From Gammaproteobacteria bacterium (GTDB lineage: Bacteria; Pseudomonadota; Gammaproteobacteria; Ga0077536), in NCBI GenBank assembly GCA_009692265.1, contig SHZM01000003.1, positions 30,231-94,230 on the forward strand: DNA of 64,000 nt. The letters run 5' to 3'. The position numbers and the translations under genes are program-made. This document shows, one piece after another, positions 19,113-28,086 of this stretch. The notes under the pieces are model-generated. The model was not told the DNA's origin, searched no databases, and saw nothing but the letters and a program-made list of their open reading frames with translations. Positions within the stretch are counted from its first letter, which is position 1. Each line of letters begins with the position of its first letter.

Positions 19113-20531
19113 CTAGCCGGGCTTCGCTGAACTCGACTCGCAATAAGCTACTGCGCGGCCAATTCGAGCCAGGCACCGATCGCGTCCTAGCAGCGCGAGG
19201 CTGACATCAATCGCAGGCGACGCGGTGCCGCCAGTCACGGCGACTCTTAGCGGTTGCGCTACTTGCCCGAGCTTTAGTCCGAGCGAAGTTGCAACAGCTT
19301 CCACCGCGGCATGCAATATGGGCTTGTCCCAGGGCTCGACGGCAGTTAACGTCGCCGCAAGGGCTCTCAATACGGGAAGCGCCTCCGCAGTCAGAATCTT
19401 TTGCGCCGCGGCCGGCTCGAACTCAATGGACTCACCAAAGAACGACCGACTCTTGTCGACAATTTCAAGCAACGTTTTTGCGCGCGTGCGTTGGGCCTCG
19501 ATGGCGTCTTCCAAACTTGGGCCCACCGCGGAATCAAGTTCGGCCGCGACGAAATAAGGTCGACTCGCGGCGATCAGCCGCTCCAATGGCGCGCTCTGCA
19601 AATACTGTTGATTGACCCACAGGAGCTTGTCGCGGTTGAAACTCGCCGCCGACTTATTGATCGCATCGATGTCGAATTTCTCGATCAACTCATCGAGTGA
19701 GAAAATCTCGTCGTCTCCGTGCGACCAACCAAGGCGGACCAGGTAGTTCAGCAACGCTTCTGGAAGAAAACCTTCGTCGCGATATTGCGTCACGCTGACC
19801 GCGCCGTGGCGCTTGGAAAGCTTCTTGCCATCGGGCCCATTGATCATCGGCACATGCGCGTACACCGGACGGACTCCACCAAGCCCTTCCAGAATGTGGA
19901 CTTGACGTGGGGTGTTATTGAGATGGTCATCGCCGCGAATCACATGCGTGATCCCCATGTCGATATCATCGACCACCACGGCCAAGTGATAAGTCGGCGT
20001 GCCATCGGAGCGTGCGATGATCAAATCGTCCAATTCATCGTTAGCGAACACGACATCGCCGTGGACGCGATCGGCAACGATTAAATTACCGTCCTGCGGG
20101 GTTCGGAAGCGAACGACGGTGCCGGCGCCGGCCGGCCCTGGGCCGCTACGCTCGCGGCAATGCCCGTCGTAACGCGGTTTCTCCTTGCGCGCCATTTGCT
20201 CATTGCGCATCGTTTCCAGTCGATCCTTGCTGCAATAACAGTGATAGGCCTTCCCCTCGCGGATGAGTTGATCGATCGCGCCGTGGTAACGATCGAAACG
20301 CTGAGTTTGAAAATAGGGGCCGTCATCGTAATCGAGGCCTAACCACTGCATGCCCTCGAAAATCGCGTCAACCGCAGCCTGAGTGGAGCGTTCACGATCC
20401 GTGTCCTCTATTCGAAAGACCATGCGCCCGCCGTGCCGGCGTGCGTAGAGCCAATTGAACAATGCAGTGCGTGCACCACCGATGTGTAAGTAGCCCGTCG
20501 GACTAGGCGGAAAGCGGGTAACGACAGCCAT
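19113..20531 (-). CDS. gltX: glutamyl-tRNA synthetase
   Basis: A 472-residue class I aminoacyl-tRNA synthetase of normal length. Seen: the HIGH-type motif in FPPSPTGYLHIGGART (residues 7-22), EDTDRERS, a CYC...C cysteine set around residues 98-125 (zinc-type segment), and the KMSKS equivalent KKLSKRHGAVS near residue 238. It charges tRNA-Glu, whose gene lies just downstream after tRNA-Ala. ATG 20531 begins directly with the family N-terminus. The divergent tRNA-Val gene lies 95 bases upstream. Confidence 0.95.
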   Translation of the reverse strand: MAVVTRFPPSPTGYLHIGGARTALFNWLYARRHGGRMVFRIEDTDRERSTQAAVDAIFEGMQWLGLDYDDGPYFQTQRFDRYHGAIDQLIREGKAYHCYCSKDRLETMRNEQMARKEKPRYDGHCRERSGPGPAGAGTVVRFRTPQDGNLIVADRVHGDVVFANDELDDLIIARSDGTPTYHLAVVVDDIDMGITHVIRGDDHLNNTPRQVHILEGLGGVRPVYAHVPMINGPDGKKLSKRHGAVSVTQYRDEGFLPEALLNYLVRLGWSHGDDEIFSLDELIEKFDIDAINKSAASFNRDKLLWVNQQYLQSAPLERLIAASRPYFVAAELDSAVGPSLEDAIEAQRTRAKTLLEIVDKSRSFFGESIEFEPAAAQKILTAEALPVLRALAATLTAVEPWDKPILHAAVEAVATSLGLKLGQVAQPLRVAVTGGTASPAIDVSLALLGRDRCLARIGRAVAYCESSSAKPG

Positions 20532-20579
20532 TGCAAAAGCCTGATAAAAGAGTGCCGGCGATTATAGGGACTCTCTAAA

Positions 20580-20608
20580 TTGACCGCCCTACCCACGCCG
20601 CCTAGAAT
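20580..20608 (+). promoter_or_regulatory. sigma-70-type promoter of tRNA-Val
   Basis: TTGACC (20580-20585) and TAGAAT (20603-20608) are separated by exactly 17 bases, with a GC-rich discriminator after the -10, as usual for stable RNA genes. The tRNA begins 19 bases after the -10 box. Confidence 0.75.
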
Positions 20609-20626
20609 GCGGCGACCCACCAATCA

Positions 20627-20701
20627 GGGCGATTAGCTCAGCGGGAGAGCACTGCCTTCACACGGCAGGGGTCAGTGGTTCGATCCCACTATCGCCCACC
20701 A
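20627..20701 (+). tRNA. tRNA-Val (anticodon CAC), probable integration target
   Basis: 75 bases with encoded CCA at 20699-20701. Acceptor GGGCGAT/ATCGCCC, anticodon stem CTGCC with loop TTCACAC (CAC), T-loop GGTTCGATCC. Degenerate copies of its 3' half recur at 26983-27020 and 34273-34302, the pattern left by integrases that insert elements at tRNA 3' ends. Confidence 0.96.
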
Positions 20702-20748
20702 ACCAGATCAACTCGTTACGATCCAAGCATTAAGCCTATTCGAATTCG

Positions 20749-20874
20749 TTGCCACAAATTTGCCACATCGCGCGTTATGCCGGCGGCAATTTGAGGCTAG
20801 CCCCGCTCGATGTCCATTCGATGCCAATTGATGATGCGCGATTGATGCGGGTGGATGTCCCAAATTTTTGCCAC
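20749..20874. other. TTGCCAC repeats next to tRNA-Val, integrase arm-site-like
   Basis: TTGCCAC occurs at 20749-20755, 20760-20766 and 20868-20874 within the 175 bases after the tRNA. A diverged copy of the first two lies at 27050-27067, at nearly the same distance from the second tRNA-like copy. Such short direct repeats resemble arm-type binding sites of tyrosine integrases. No integrase gene is present. No gene is visible between 20702 and 21123. Confidence 0.4.
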
Positions 20875-21123
20875 GCAAACTCCGGCCCTCAAAATGCCGG
20901 ACGTAATTCACCCGGCGAGGGCACTTGAGAGCAATATTCGGCACTTCGTCAGCAATGACGTGCGATTTGGTGCTGGGCCTCTGCACTAGCCCTAATGAAG
21001 CATAACAGATAGGCTAAAGGTTCAACGCTGCCGGGTAAAAACAGCGCAGCTACACGTCAACACGATGACCCCGACTAATTTCAACAATTCGACGGGGTCC
21101 CCGATTGATGCTCCGGGGGAACC

Positions 21124-21679
21124 ATGCTGAACGCGACTAAGAACAAGCCCCTCGCGACCACGATTACCAGGTCGCTGCCGCGACCAATCTGGTTCACCGA
21201 AAACCTCCAGGGGTGCGCAATGTCGAGCGCCTACCTTGACGATTTCCGTTTTCTTGAGGAGTATCACGACGCCGTCGCGAGGCCCAGGTGTTGCGTGAGA
21301 CAACGAAAATGTGGTGCCACACCTGTTGGGGCAACCCCTATGCCCAGAACCTGGGTTATGGTTCGAAGTACAAACCGGTGCTGCGTTATCTCGAACAGCT
21401 CGACGTGGACGTGCTGACTTTCGAGATGAAGTACGCAGACTTCCTCGAACTCAACGAAGTCGCCGCGGCCATCGGCAGGGACAAGGAAATTGCGCTCGGC
21501 ATGATTTCGCAGCGCTCCTTGCAGATCGAAACGCCAGACGAGGTTGCGCACGATATCCGAGGCGCGCATGCCTTCAACAAGATGGTATCGCTAGTGCGCG
21601 GTGCGAATATCGTACGGCAGAGCTGGGTCTGCCCGAGGGGGACATCTTGGCGACACGGCAGAACCTCGCGTTTCTCTGA
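21124..21679 (+). pseudogene. remnant of a MetE-like (cobalamin-independent methionine synthase family) gene
   Basis: The start, ATG 21124, gives TTITRSLPRPIWFTENLQG and YHDAVA, the N-terminus of short MetE-family proteins. A large deletion follows, then the frame beginning near 21288 gives MWCHTCWGNPYAQNLG, YLEQLDVDVLTFEMK, GRDKEIALGMISQRSLQIET and PDEVAHDIR. A further internal deletion of about 25 residues precedes AFNKMVSLVRGANIV, and a frameshift near 21613 moves the ending ELGLPEGDILATRQNLAFL to another frame, stopping at 21677-21679. Deletions and frameshift make it dead. In other bacteria such genes lie beside dimethylglycine-dehydrogenase-like genes, exactly the neighbour found here 12 bases downstream. 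Confidence 0.7.
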
Positions 21680-21691
21680 ACAAGGTCCGCA

Positions 21692-24151
21692 GTGAACCTA
21701 CCGCGCCACGCGAATGTCGTCATCGTCGGCGGCGGCATCGTCGGCTGCAGTGTCGCCTATCACCTGACGCAGCGCGGCTGCCGGGATGTGGTTCTGCTGG
21801 AGCGCCGCCAGCTGACGTGTGGCACGACCTGGCACGCGGCAGGCCTCGTGGGCCAGCTGCGCGCCACTTACAACATGACCCAGCTGGCGCAATACACCAC
21901 CGGCCTGTACGCCTCGCTGGAAGCCATCACCGGCCAGGCGACGGGATTCCGGCAGACCGGGTCGATCGCGATCGCGAGTACGGCCGGGCGCCTCGAGGAG
22001 CTGCAACGCGGGGCCTCGATGGCGAAGTGCTTCGGCCTGGAAGTCGAGCTGCTGACGCCGGGTGAGATCGCCGGAAAATGGCCCGGTGTGCGGACCGATG
22101 ATCTGATTGGCGGCGTGTTCCTGCCGAAGGATGGCCGCACCAATCCAATCGACACCACGCAGGCGCTGGCGAAGGGCGCACGTGCGGGCGGCGCCCGGAT
22201 TTTCGAGCACGTCGTGATCGATGAAATCATCGTGACCGATGGTCGAGCGCGCGGCGTGCGCACGGCATCCGGCGACATTGAAGCCGATGTGGTGGTCAAC
22301 TGCGCCGGTATGTGGGCGCATGGTCTCGGTGCGCGTGCCGGTGTCACCATTCCGTTGCATGCGGCCGAGCACTTCTACATCGTCACCGAGCAGATGGCGG
22401 GCCTGTCGTCGGATCTGCCGGTGCTGCGCGATCCGGACAGCTGCGCTTACTTCAAGGAGGATGCAGGAAAGCTGCTGGTCGGCTGGTTCGAACCGGTGGC
22501 GAAACCCTGGGGTATGCAGGGGATCCCCGCGACGTTCTGCTTCGAACAGCTGCCCGATGACTTGAAGCACATCGAGCCCTTGCTGATCAAAGCGGCGCAG
22601 CGTTACCCGGCATTGGCGGACGCCGGAATCAAGCTCTTCTTCAATGGGCCGGAGAGTTTCACCCCCGATGATCGTTACCTGCTGGGGGAAGTCCCCGAAG
22701 TGCGCAATCTGTACGTGGCGGCCGGGTTCAACTCCATCGGCATCCAATCTGCCGGCGGTGTGGGTCGGGTGCTCGCGGACTGGGTACTGGACGGCCACCC
22801 GCCAATGGACCTCTGGGATGTCGACATCCGGCGCTGCATGCCGTTCCAGCGTAACCGTCGCTACCTGCACGACCGCACGGTTGAATCGCTCGGCCTCCTC
22901 TATGCGATGCACTGGCCTTATCGCCAGCCCGAGACCGCCCGTGGCGTTCGGCGCTCGATCCTGCACGAACGACTCGCGGCGCGCGGCGCTTGCTTCGGCG
23001 AAGTCGCTGGCTGGGAACGCGCGAACTGGTTCGCACCTGTCGGTGCGCGGTCCGAATATGAATACAGCTACGGCCGGCAGAACTGGTTCGACGCATCCGC
23101 ACAGGAGCATCGGGCCGTGCGGGAAACGGCCGGCCTGTTCGACCAGTCATCGTTCGCGAAATTCCTGGTGCAGGGTTCGGACAGCGAAACCGCGCTGAAC
23201 TGGATCTGCGCAAACAGCGTGTCAGTTCCGGTCGGCAAGGTGGTCTACACCCAATGGCTGAACGAACGCGGCGGTATCGAGGCCGATCTCACCATCACTC
23301 GCGAGGCCGCGGATCGCTACATGGTAGTGACCGCCGCAGCGAGTGCCACGCGCGATCTCGCCTGGTTGCAGCGGCAGATCCCAGCGAATTCACGCGCGGT
23401 CGTCACCGACGTGAGTTCCGGTTTCGCCGTGCTCGGCCTGATGGGGCCGCGCTCGCGCGAAATCCTCGCACGCGTGACCGACGCCGACCTGTCGAACGCC
23501 GGGTTTCCGTTCGGGACCTCCCGGATTATCGACCTCGCCTACGCACGCGTACGCGCCAGTCGCATCACTTACGTGGGCGAGCTCGGCTGGGAGCTCTACA
23601 TCCCAACTGAGTTTGCACCCGGGGTATTCGATGCGCTGCTTGAAGCTGGCGCGCCGAGCGAGCTGCAGCTTGCCGGTTACCATGCACTTAACTCGCTGCG
23701 CATGGAGAAGGGCTATCGTCACTGGGGCCACGACATCGCGGACGAAGACTCACCGCTCCAAGCGGGTCTGGAGTTCGTCGTGGCCTGGAACAAACCTGGC
23801 GGGTTCATCGGTCGCGACGCGCTGCTCGCGCAGCAGGCACGGGGGCTCAATCGACGCTTGGTGCAATTCGCGCTCCGCGATCCCCTGCCGCTGCTCTATC
23901 ACAACGAGCCGATCTGGCGCGACGACCGCATCGTCGGCCGCGTTACGTCGGGCATGTTCGGCCACACCCTGGGTCGATCACTTGCAATGGGCTATGTCAC
24001 CAATACGGATGGTCCAGCGGATCGTGCATTTATTGAAGGCGGACGGTATGAGATCGAAATCGCCTGCCGTCGTTACGGGGCTGACGTGTCGATCGGTGGC
24101 TGGTACGACGCGCGCAATCTTCGCGTGCGAGATGTCGAAGGAAACGCCTAA
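21692..24151 (+). CDS. FAD-dependent oxidoreductase of the sarcosine/dimethylglycine dehydrogenase family (DAO plus GcvT domains)
   Basis: An 819-residue two-part enzyme. The N-terminal half is a DAO-type flavoprotein with VVIVGGGIVGCSVAYHL (residues 9-25) and GTTWHAAGL, where His48 matches the residue that carries covalent FAD in dimethylglycine dehydrogenases. The C-terminal half (from about residue 430) is a GcvT/aminomethyltransferase-type folate-binding domain with EADLTITR, GLMGPRSREIL and GELGWELYIPTEF. Such enzymes demethylate N-methyl amines or amino acids and hand the carbon to tetrahydrofolate. GTG 21692 is preceded by AAGG. The dead MetE-like gene upstream may once have used the methyl group. 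Confidence 0.88.
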   Translation: MNLPRHANVVIVGGGIVGCSVAYHLTQRGCRDVVLLERRQLTCGTTWHAAGLVGQLRATYNMTQLAQYTTGLYASLEAITGQATGFRQTGSIAIASTAGRLEELQRGASMAKCFGLEVELLTPGEIAGKWPGVRTDDLIGGVFLPKDGRTNPIDTTQALAKGARAGGARIFEHVVIDEIIVTDGRARGVRTASGDIEADVVVNCAGMWAHGLGARAGVTIPLHAAEHFYIVTEQMAGLSSDLPVLRDPDSCAYFKEDAGKLLVGWFEPVAKPWGMQGIPATFCFEQLPDDLKHIEPLLIKAAQRYPALADAGIKLFFNGPESFTPDDRYLLGEVPEVRNLYVAAGFNSIGIQSAGGVGRVLADWVLDGHPPMDLWDVDIRRCMPFQRNRRYLHDRTVESLGLLYAMHWPYRQPETARGVRRSILHERLAARGACFGEVAGWERANWFAPVGARSEYEYSYGRQNWFDASAQEHRAVRETAGLFDQSSFAKFLVQGSDSETALNWICANSVSVPVGKVVYTQWLNERGGIEADLTITREAADRYMVVTAAASATRDLAWLQRQIPANSRAVVTDVSSGFAVLGLMGPRSREILARVTDADLSNAGFPFGTSRIIDLAYARVRASRITYVGELGWELYIPTEFAPGVFDALLEAGAPSELQLAGYHALNSLRMEKGYRHWGHDIADEDSPLQAGLEFVVAWNKPGGFIGRDALLAQQARGLNRRLVQFALRDPLPLLYHNEPIWRDDRIVGRVTSGMFGHTLGRSLAMGYVTNTDGPADRAFIEGGRYEIEIACRRYGADVSIGGWYDARNLRVRDVEGNA

Positions 24152-24809
24152 CGCCGGCGGAGAAGTTTGCGCAAGCCGCGTTCACGAGGGAGCGTAGGTC
24201 GATGACAGCATTTTGCGTGGCGAAAAGCACAAAATGGACATCCCGAGCCAGGATGAGGTCGGTCGTCAATAGTGGACGCCATCTATCTTAAGCCGCTACG
24301 CGTAGTACGCATCTGCCACCAAGGATTGCGATCGATTCCCGACCAACGATCGCGGGCTGGAACGCTTTCCCGGCATCGCGATAGACGTAATTCCAGCTAA
24401 CTCCTAAATGGCTATCTGGGCACCATGCTGCCGCCGAGCCGGAGAGATTGCGCACGCAACGAATAGAAGATTCCGCATCCAGAAATCCGATGGCGAACAG
24501 TTCAGGGAAGCGAACGGAGACGATTCGGCCTCCCCTATTTCGATAGGCAGAAACTGTATACCCACCGTCGTGACCCAGCCCTGCTACGACCGCGACATCG
24601 AATATGCGATTCAGGTGTGAAGCAGCCCCGTTTGATCGATAGTCGGCGGTGTTTCACAAGCATGGCAGCTAACTATTAACGCCCGCCTCATCTACGGGCT
24701 TGGTCGTTTGGGACTTGTGCTGGACCATCGTTCGCCCTCCATGCGTCTCAGCTGGAGGGCGATTGTCCGAAATTACCGACACTACGAAAGTACGCCGCTC
24801 AGTTAGCAG
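24152..24809. other. gap with one coding-like fragment
   Basis: No gene with a start codon is supported. On the minus strand the stretch 24621 to 24288 is open for about 110 codons and reads like protein (for example VAVVAGLGHDGGYTVSAYR and RIVSVRFPELFAIGFLDAE) before TAA at 24288-24290, but it has no start codon near its beginning and I recognise no family. It may be a 5'-truncated remnant or chance. A hairpin lies at 24733-24761. Confidence 0.25.
24733..24761. terminator. hairpin between the oxidoreductase region and the SnoaL-like gene
   Basis: CGCCCTCCA (24733-24741) pairs perfectly with TGGAGGGCG (24753-24761). It lies downstream of the convergent SnoaL-like gene on the minus strand. 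There is no clear T-run, so terminator function is likely but unproven. Confidence 0.45.
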
Positions 24810-25226
24810 TTATTCCGGCGCGAGACCTAACTTCCCCACGCCGAGCTGCTTGAAAATCGCCGCCGCGTCCCACAGATCGTGCTGGGCGACGATCTTGCCG
24901 TCGCTGAAACTCAGCACCGAGGCGCCGCGGGTCTCGGTCTTGCGGCCCTTGGCCGGTATGCCGAAGAAGTCGCCGCCGTGCTCGGCGAACCACGTCCATT
25001 CCACCGCGCCACCCGTGCCGCCGCCGCTGTAGCCGTCGGCACGGAAGCGATGCGTGCCGACTTTCGGATCGGAGAAGGCATCGGAGAAACGCCGCAACTC
25101 CGTCCGGTTGTTTGCCTTTTCGCCGAAAATGATGTCCTCGAATTTCACGTTCTCGGCGTACATCTCCATCATCCGATCGAGATCGCCGAAACTCGCCAGC
25201 CATTGCTTTGCCCAATCGATATTCAT
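24810..25226 (-). CDS. SnoaL/NTF2-like protein
   Basis: A 138-residue protein with the small cone-shaped NTF2-like pattern: an N-terminal helix region (WLASFGDLDRMMEMYAENVKFED), FSDAFSDPKVGTHRFR, VEWTWFAEHGGDFFGIPAKG and a closing GASVLSFSDGKIVAQHDLWD. Proteins of this type are isomerases, hydrolases or cyclases on small hydrophobic substrates. ATG 25226 is chosen over an upstream start at 25337 because the family N-terminus begins there and GGAAG precedes it. It stands alone between two gene-poor stretches. Confidence 0.75.
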   Translation of the reverse strand: MNIDWAKQWLASFGDLDRMMEMYAENVKFEDIIFGEKANNRTELRRFSDAFSDPKVGTHRFRADGYSGGGTGGAVEWTWFAEHGGDFFGIPAKGRKTETRGASVLSFSDGKIVAQHDLWDAAAIFKQLGVGKLGLAPE

Positions 25227-25601
25227 GCCGTGGTCTTCCCGTGTTGTCGCAACCGTCCGAGTATAGCTATTCAGGGCAGTATTCGTTATCGACGACGCTG
25301 TGTCGGGATTGCATGTCGGACGTGGTGCCGACGCCACGCGTTTATATCACGCGTAATCACAAGGCTGGGGAGCATAACAGGCTCGGCTAGCGTAAGCCCT
25401 GTGCGGCCAGCGGCCCGCGCACGCTCATCGACAGCGCACGGACTTGCACGCTGAGCCGAATCTGATCTTTGGGAAGTATTTCGAGCAGCGGTATCATCAG
25501 CACCGCATCGAATGAGATTGTTGTAATCTTTAACGTCGCGTCGCCCGAGCGCAGGAGCGAGGAACCGACCCGCCACTCGATTTTGCCAAAGGAGAGACTC
25601 C
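25227..25601. other. gap with a minus-strand coding-like fragment
   Basis: On the minus strand 25590 to 25387 is open and reads GKIEWRVGSSLLRSGDATLK, then DAVLMIPLLEILPKDQIRLS and SMSVRGPLAAQGLR, ending in TAG at 25387-25389. It has no start codon and could be the tail of a gene cut by the insertion of the ketosynthase gene. I do not recognise the family. AAAGGAGA just before 25602 is the ribosome-binding site of the ketosynthase. Confidence 0.25.
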
Positions 25602-26837
25602 GTGGAAAACGTCGCTATCACTGGACTGGGCGTAATCTCGTCCATAGGACAGAACTTGAAGCGCTTCAACGACAGCCTTTTGGCGGGCAAGGTCGTAGCA
25701 AACGCCGCCCCCTGGGAGAAGGGCCACGAAAATATCTGGATGTCCCTCATCGAGAATTTCGATCCATCCGAATGGATGGAAGACCGGGTTATCCGTAACT
25801 CCACGTCCTTCTCCCACTATGCCATTGCCGCGGCCGCGCAAGCGGTGGTCGACGCTGGCCTAGAAGAGTTCGATCCTATGCGCACTGCCGTGGTGATCGG
25901 GAGCGCACTTGGTGGGGTGGATTCCTACGCGGATGATCAGGCACGGTTCGACAACGATGGGCCGGATGCCATATCACAGAAGTTCATGGTCAATTCGCTT
26001 CTTAACATGCCGGCCGCGCACATCGCGCTGCGCTATGGGCTCCACGGGCCGCAGCTTGCCATCGCCACCGCCTGCGCATCGTCCCACGATGCCATGGGGA
26101 TCGCTGCGCGAATGATCGAATCAGGTGAGATCGACGTCGCAATTACCGGCGGAACCGATTGCGCGATCAGCCCGCTGGTGTTCTTCGGAGCGCGGAACAA
26201 CAAGATGTTTACGCCGCAACCCGATCCCTACAAAACCTGCCGTCCTTTCAACGTCGAGCGCCTTGGGGTCATGCTCGGAGAAGGCGCTGGCATGTTCGTC
26301 CTCGAGCGCGCGGACCGGGCGCGGCAACGTGGGGCCACGATCTACGGACGACTGCGAGGCTACGCCACTCTGGCCGACGGTTACCACCCTTCTTCGCCAG
26401 AACCAACGGGCCGGTGGGAACAGCGTGTCATGGAGTTGGCGGTGCAGAATGCCAACCTGCCCGGAGGTGTCGATGATGTGGAGGCAATCGTCGCCCATGG
26501 GACCGGCACCCCGGTCGGGGATATCGCCGAACTCGCCGCGCTGAACCGCATCTATGGCGCACGCTCGAAGCCGATTCGAGTGATGTCGCCGAAGGGAAAT
26601 TTTGGCCACCCTCACGGCCCGGCTGGGGCCCTCGGCCTCCTTGCGGGATTATTCAGCATGCATCAAAACGCCCTCATGCCGACGGCCGGCACCTACGACA
26701 AACGCGACCTCATGCCGGAAGTCGACAAGTTGCACGTGGTCATCAAAGACCCCGCAGAAGGCCGTATCGATACGCTGCAAGTCAACGCGTTCGGCTTTGG
26801 CGGTCAGAACGCCTCGTTGGTAGTAACGCGGGAATAG
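25602..26837 (+). CDS. beta-ketoacyl-ACP synthase (KAS II-like)
   Basis: A 411-residue thiolase-fold condensing enzyme of FabF type. Seen: catalytic Cys158 in IATACASSHDA, His299 in VAHGTGTPVGD, Lys331 and His336 in PKGNFGHPHGPAG, and the C-terminal NAFGFGGQNASLV. All four catalytic positions are present, so it should elongate an acyl chain from malonyl-ACP. It is solitary: no acyl carrier protein, reductase or malonyltransferase lies near, so it is either a housekeeping duplicate or part of a broken pathway. AAAGGAGA precedes GTG 25602. It ends about 145 bases before the tRNA-Val-like repeat that marks an island edge. Confidence 0.88.
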   Translation: MENVAITGLGVISSIGQNLKRFNDSLLAGKVVANAAPWEKGHENIWMSLIENFDPSEWMEDRVIRNSTSFSHYAIAAAAQAVVDAGLEEFDPMRTAVVIGSALGGVDSYADDQARFDNDGPDAISQKFMVNSLLNMPAAHIALRYGLHGPQLAIATACASSHDAMGIAARMIESGEIDVAITGGTDCAISPLVFFGARNNKMFTPQPDPYKTCRPFNVERLGVMLGEGAGMFVLERADRARQRGATIYGRLRGYATLADGYHPSSPEPTGRWEQRVMELAVQNANLPGGVDDVEAIVAHGTGTPVGDIAELAALNRIYGARSKPIRVMSPKGNFGHPHGPAGALGLLAGLFSMHQNALMPTAGTYDKRDLMPEVDKLHVVIKDPAEGRIDTLQVNAFGFGGQNASLVVTRE

Positions 26838-26982
26838 GTGGCGACAGGCACATTATGGCGCGAGTGGCGGGTCTCAACTGCTCCGCTGGCGATCGCGATA
26901 ACACCAACGAATGGCGAATTTTCACTCGGCGCAGTCAGCATCCGACAGAGAACCTTGCGCATATGTTGTCGGCTGTCCACCC

Positions 26983-27020
26983 TCAAACGGCAGGAGTCGG
27001 TGGCTCGATCCAACTATCGC
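26983..27020 (+). repeat. degenerate copy of the tRNA-Val(CAC) 3' half (att-like)
   Basis: 33 of 38 bases match tRNA-Val bases 20658-20695, covering the 3' anticodon arm, variable loop, T-arm and acceptor 3' strand. The following sequence at 27050-27078 also matches the tRNA flank at 20749-20778 imperfectly. Same orientation as the tRNA. Best read as an old attachment-site copy bounding a 6.3-kb insert. The rest of 26838-27212 holds no gene. Confidence 0.7.
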
Positions 27021-27212
27021 AATCAGACAAGTAAGCGAAACCCAGCTCCCTGCCGCAAACTTGTCACATTTCGCGTTTTGTAATCGGTAGTATTCGACAG
27101 TTATTTCGAGCGCTTGCCTTCGCGGCAGTTGAGCGACGGCGCGCGCTGCTGCTAGCCTAGTCATAGATATCATGAGTCATAGGCATCGGACCTCGGGACA
27201 CCAGAACACACT

Positions 27213-28058
27213 ATGCTGATCGCGCAAATCTCGGACACGCACGTGCAATTGCCTGGCGGCTTGCTCGACCGGAACTACGATACCGCCGGCAATCTGGAGC
27301 GTGCGGTGCGGCACCTCAACGCGTTCACTCCGCAGCCCGACGCAGTCTTATTGACCGGTGACGCGGTGGACGCCGGATTGCCGGCCGAATACGGTCGTCT
27401 GCGCGAGATCCTGTCGGTGCTGAAAGCACCGTTGTTCGTCATTCCTGGCAATCACGATGAACGAGAAGCGATGCGTCGTGCGTTCAGTGATGGTCGCTAT
27501 CTGCCGGGCGAGGGCTTTCTGCAGTACACGATCGAAGACTGGCCGGTGCGGCTAATCGGGCTCGACACCCTTATCCCGGGCGAGCACGGCGGTCGCCTAT
27601 GCGACGCGCGACGCCAGTGGCTCGCCGCGCAGTTGGATCAAGCGCGCGATCGTCCCACGGTGATCTTCATGCATCACCCGCCGTTCCGTACCGGACTCAC
27701 CGTGATGGACGCTATGGGCTTCGAGGGCGCGGAAGCGCTCGCGTCGCTGGTGAGATCCCAACCGCAAGTGCACCAGGTAGTGTCCGGCCACATTCACCGC
27801 CCGATCGTCACGCGCTTCGGTGGCACCGTAGCGTCGGTCTGCCCGTCAACTGCGCAGCAGGCGGCGCTCGATCTCAGGCCCGATCCGCACCTTGCCGTCG
27901 TGATGGAACCTCCCGCGGCGACTCTGCTGTGGTGGGATTCCACGACCGGTTCCCTGGTGCATCACCTCAGCGTAATCGGCGAGCGGCCGGCACACGTGCT
28001 GTACGACGGCTCGCAATGGGTGATGGACAACCCGCTGCCACCAGGATTCCACGCCTGA
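27213..28058 (+). CDS. cpdA: CpdA-like metallophosphoesterase (cyclic nucleotide phosphodiesterase type)
   Basis: A 281-residue calcineurin-like phosphoesterase with all metal-binding signatures: ISDTHV (residues 6-11), GDAVDAG, PGNHDER, FMHHPPF and SGHIHRP. This order and length match the class III 3',5'-cyclic-nucleotide phosphodiesterases (CpdA) and close glycerophosphodiester phosphodiesterases. ATG 27213 begins with the family N-terminus. Cyclic AMP hydrolysis is the most likely activity, but related enzymes of equal length act on other phosphodiesters. It is the first gene after the tRNA-like repeat. Confidence 0.82.
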   Translation: MLIAQISDTHVQLPGGLLDRNYDTAGNLERAVRHLNAFTPQPDAVLLTGDAVDAGLPAEYGRLREILSVLKAPLFVIPGNHDEREAMRRAFSDGRYLPGEGFLQYTIEDWPVRLIGLDTLIPGEHGGRLCDARRQWLAAQLDQARDRPTVIFMHHPPFRTGLTVMDAMGFEGAEALASLVRSQPQVHQVVSGHIHRPIVTRFGGTVASVCPSTAQQAALDLRPDPHLAVVMEPPAATLLWWDSTTGSLVHHLSVIGERPAHVLYDGSQWVMDNPLPPGFHA

Positions 28059-28086
28059 GCACTGCGAGTAACGCGTTGAGCGGCGT

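Noticed and set aside
21698..23110. Long open frame opposite the FAD oxidoreductase
   Set aside because: It is a mirror of a GC-rich coding region with typical third-position bias; the + strand product has clear domains.
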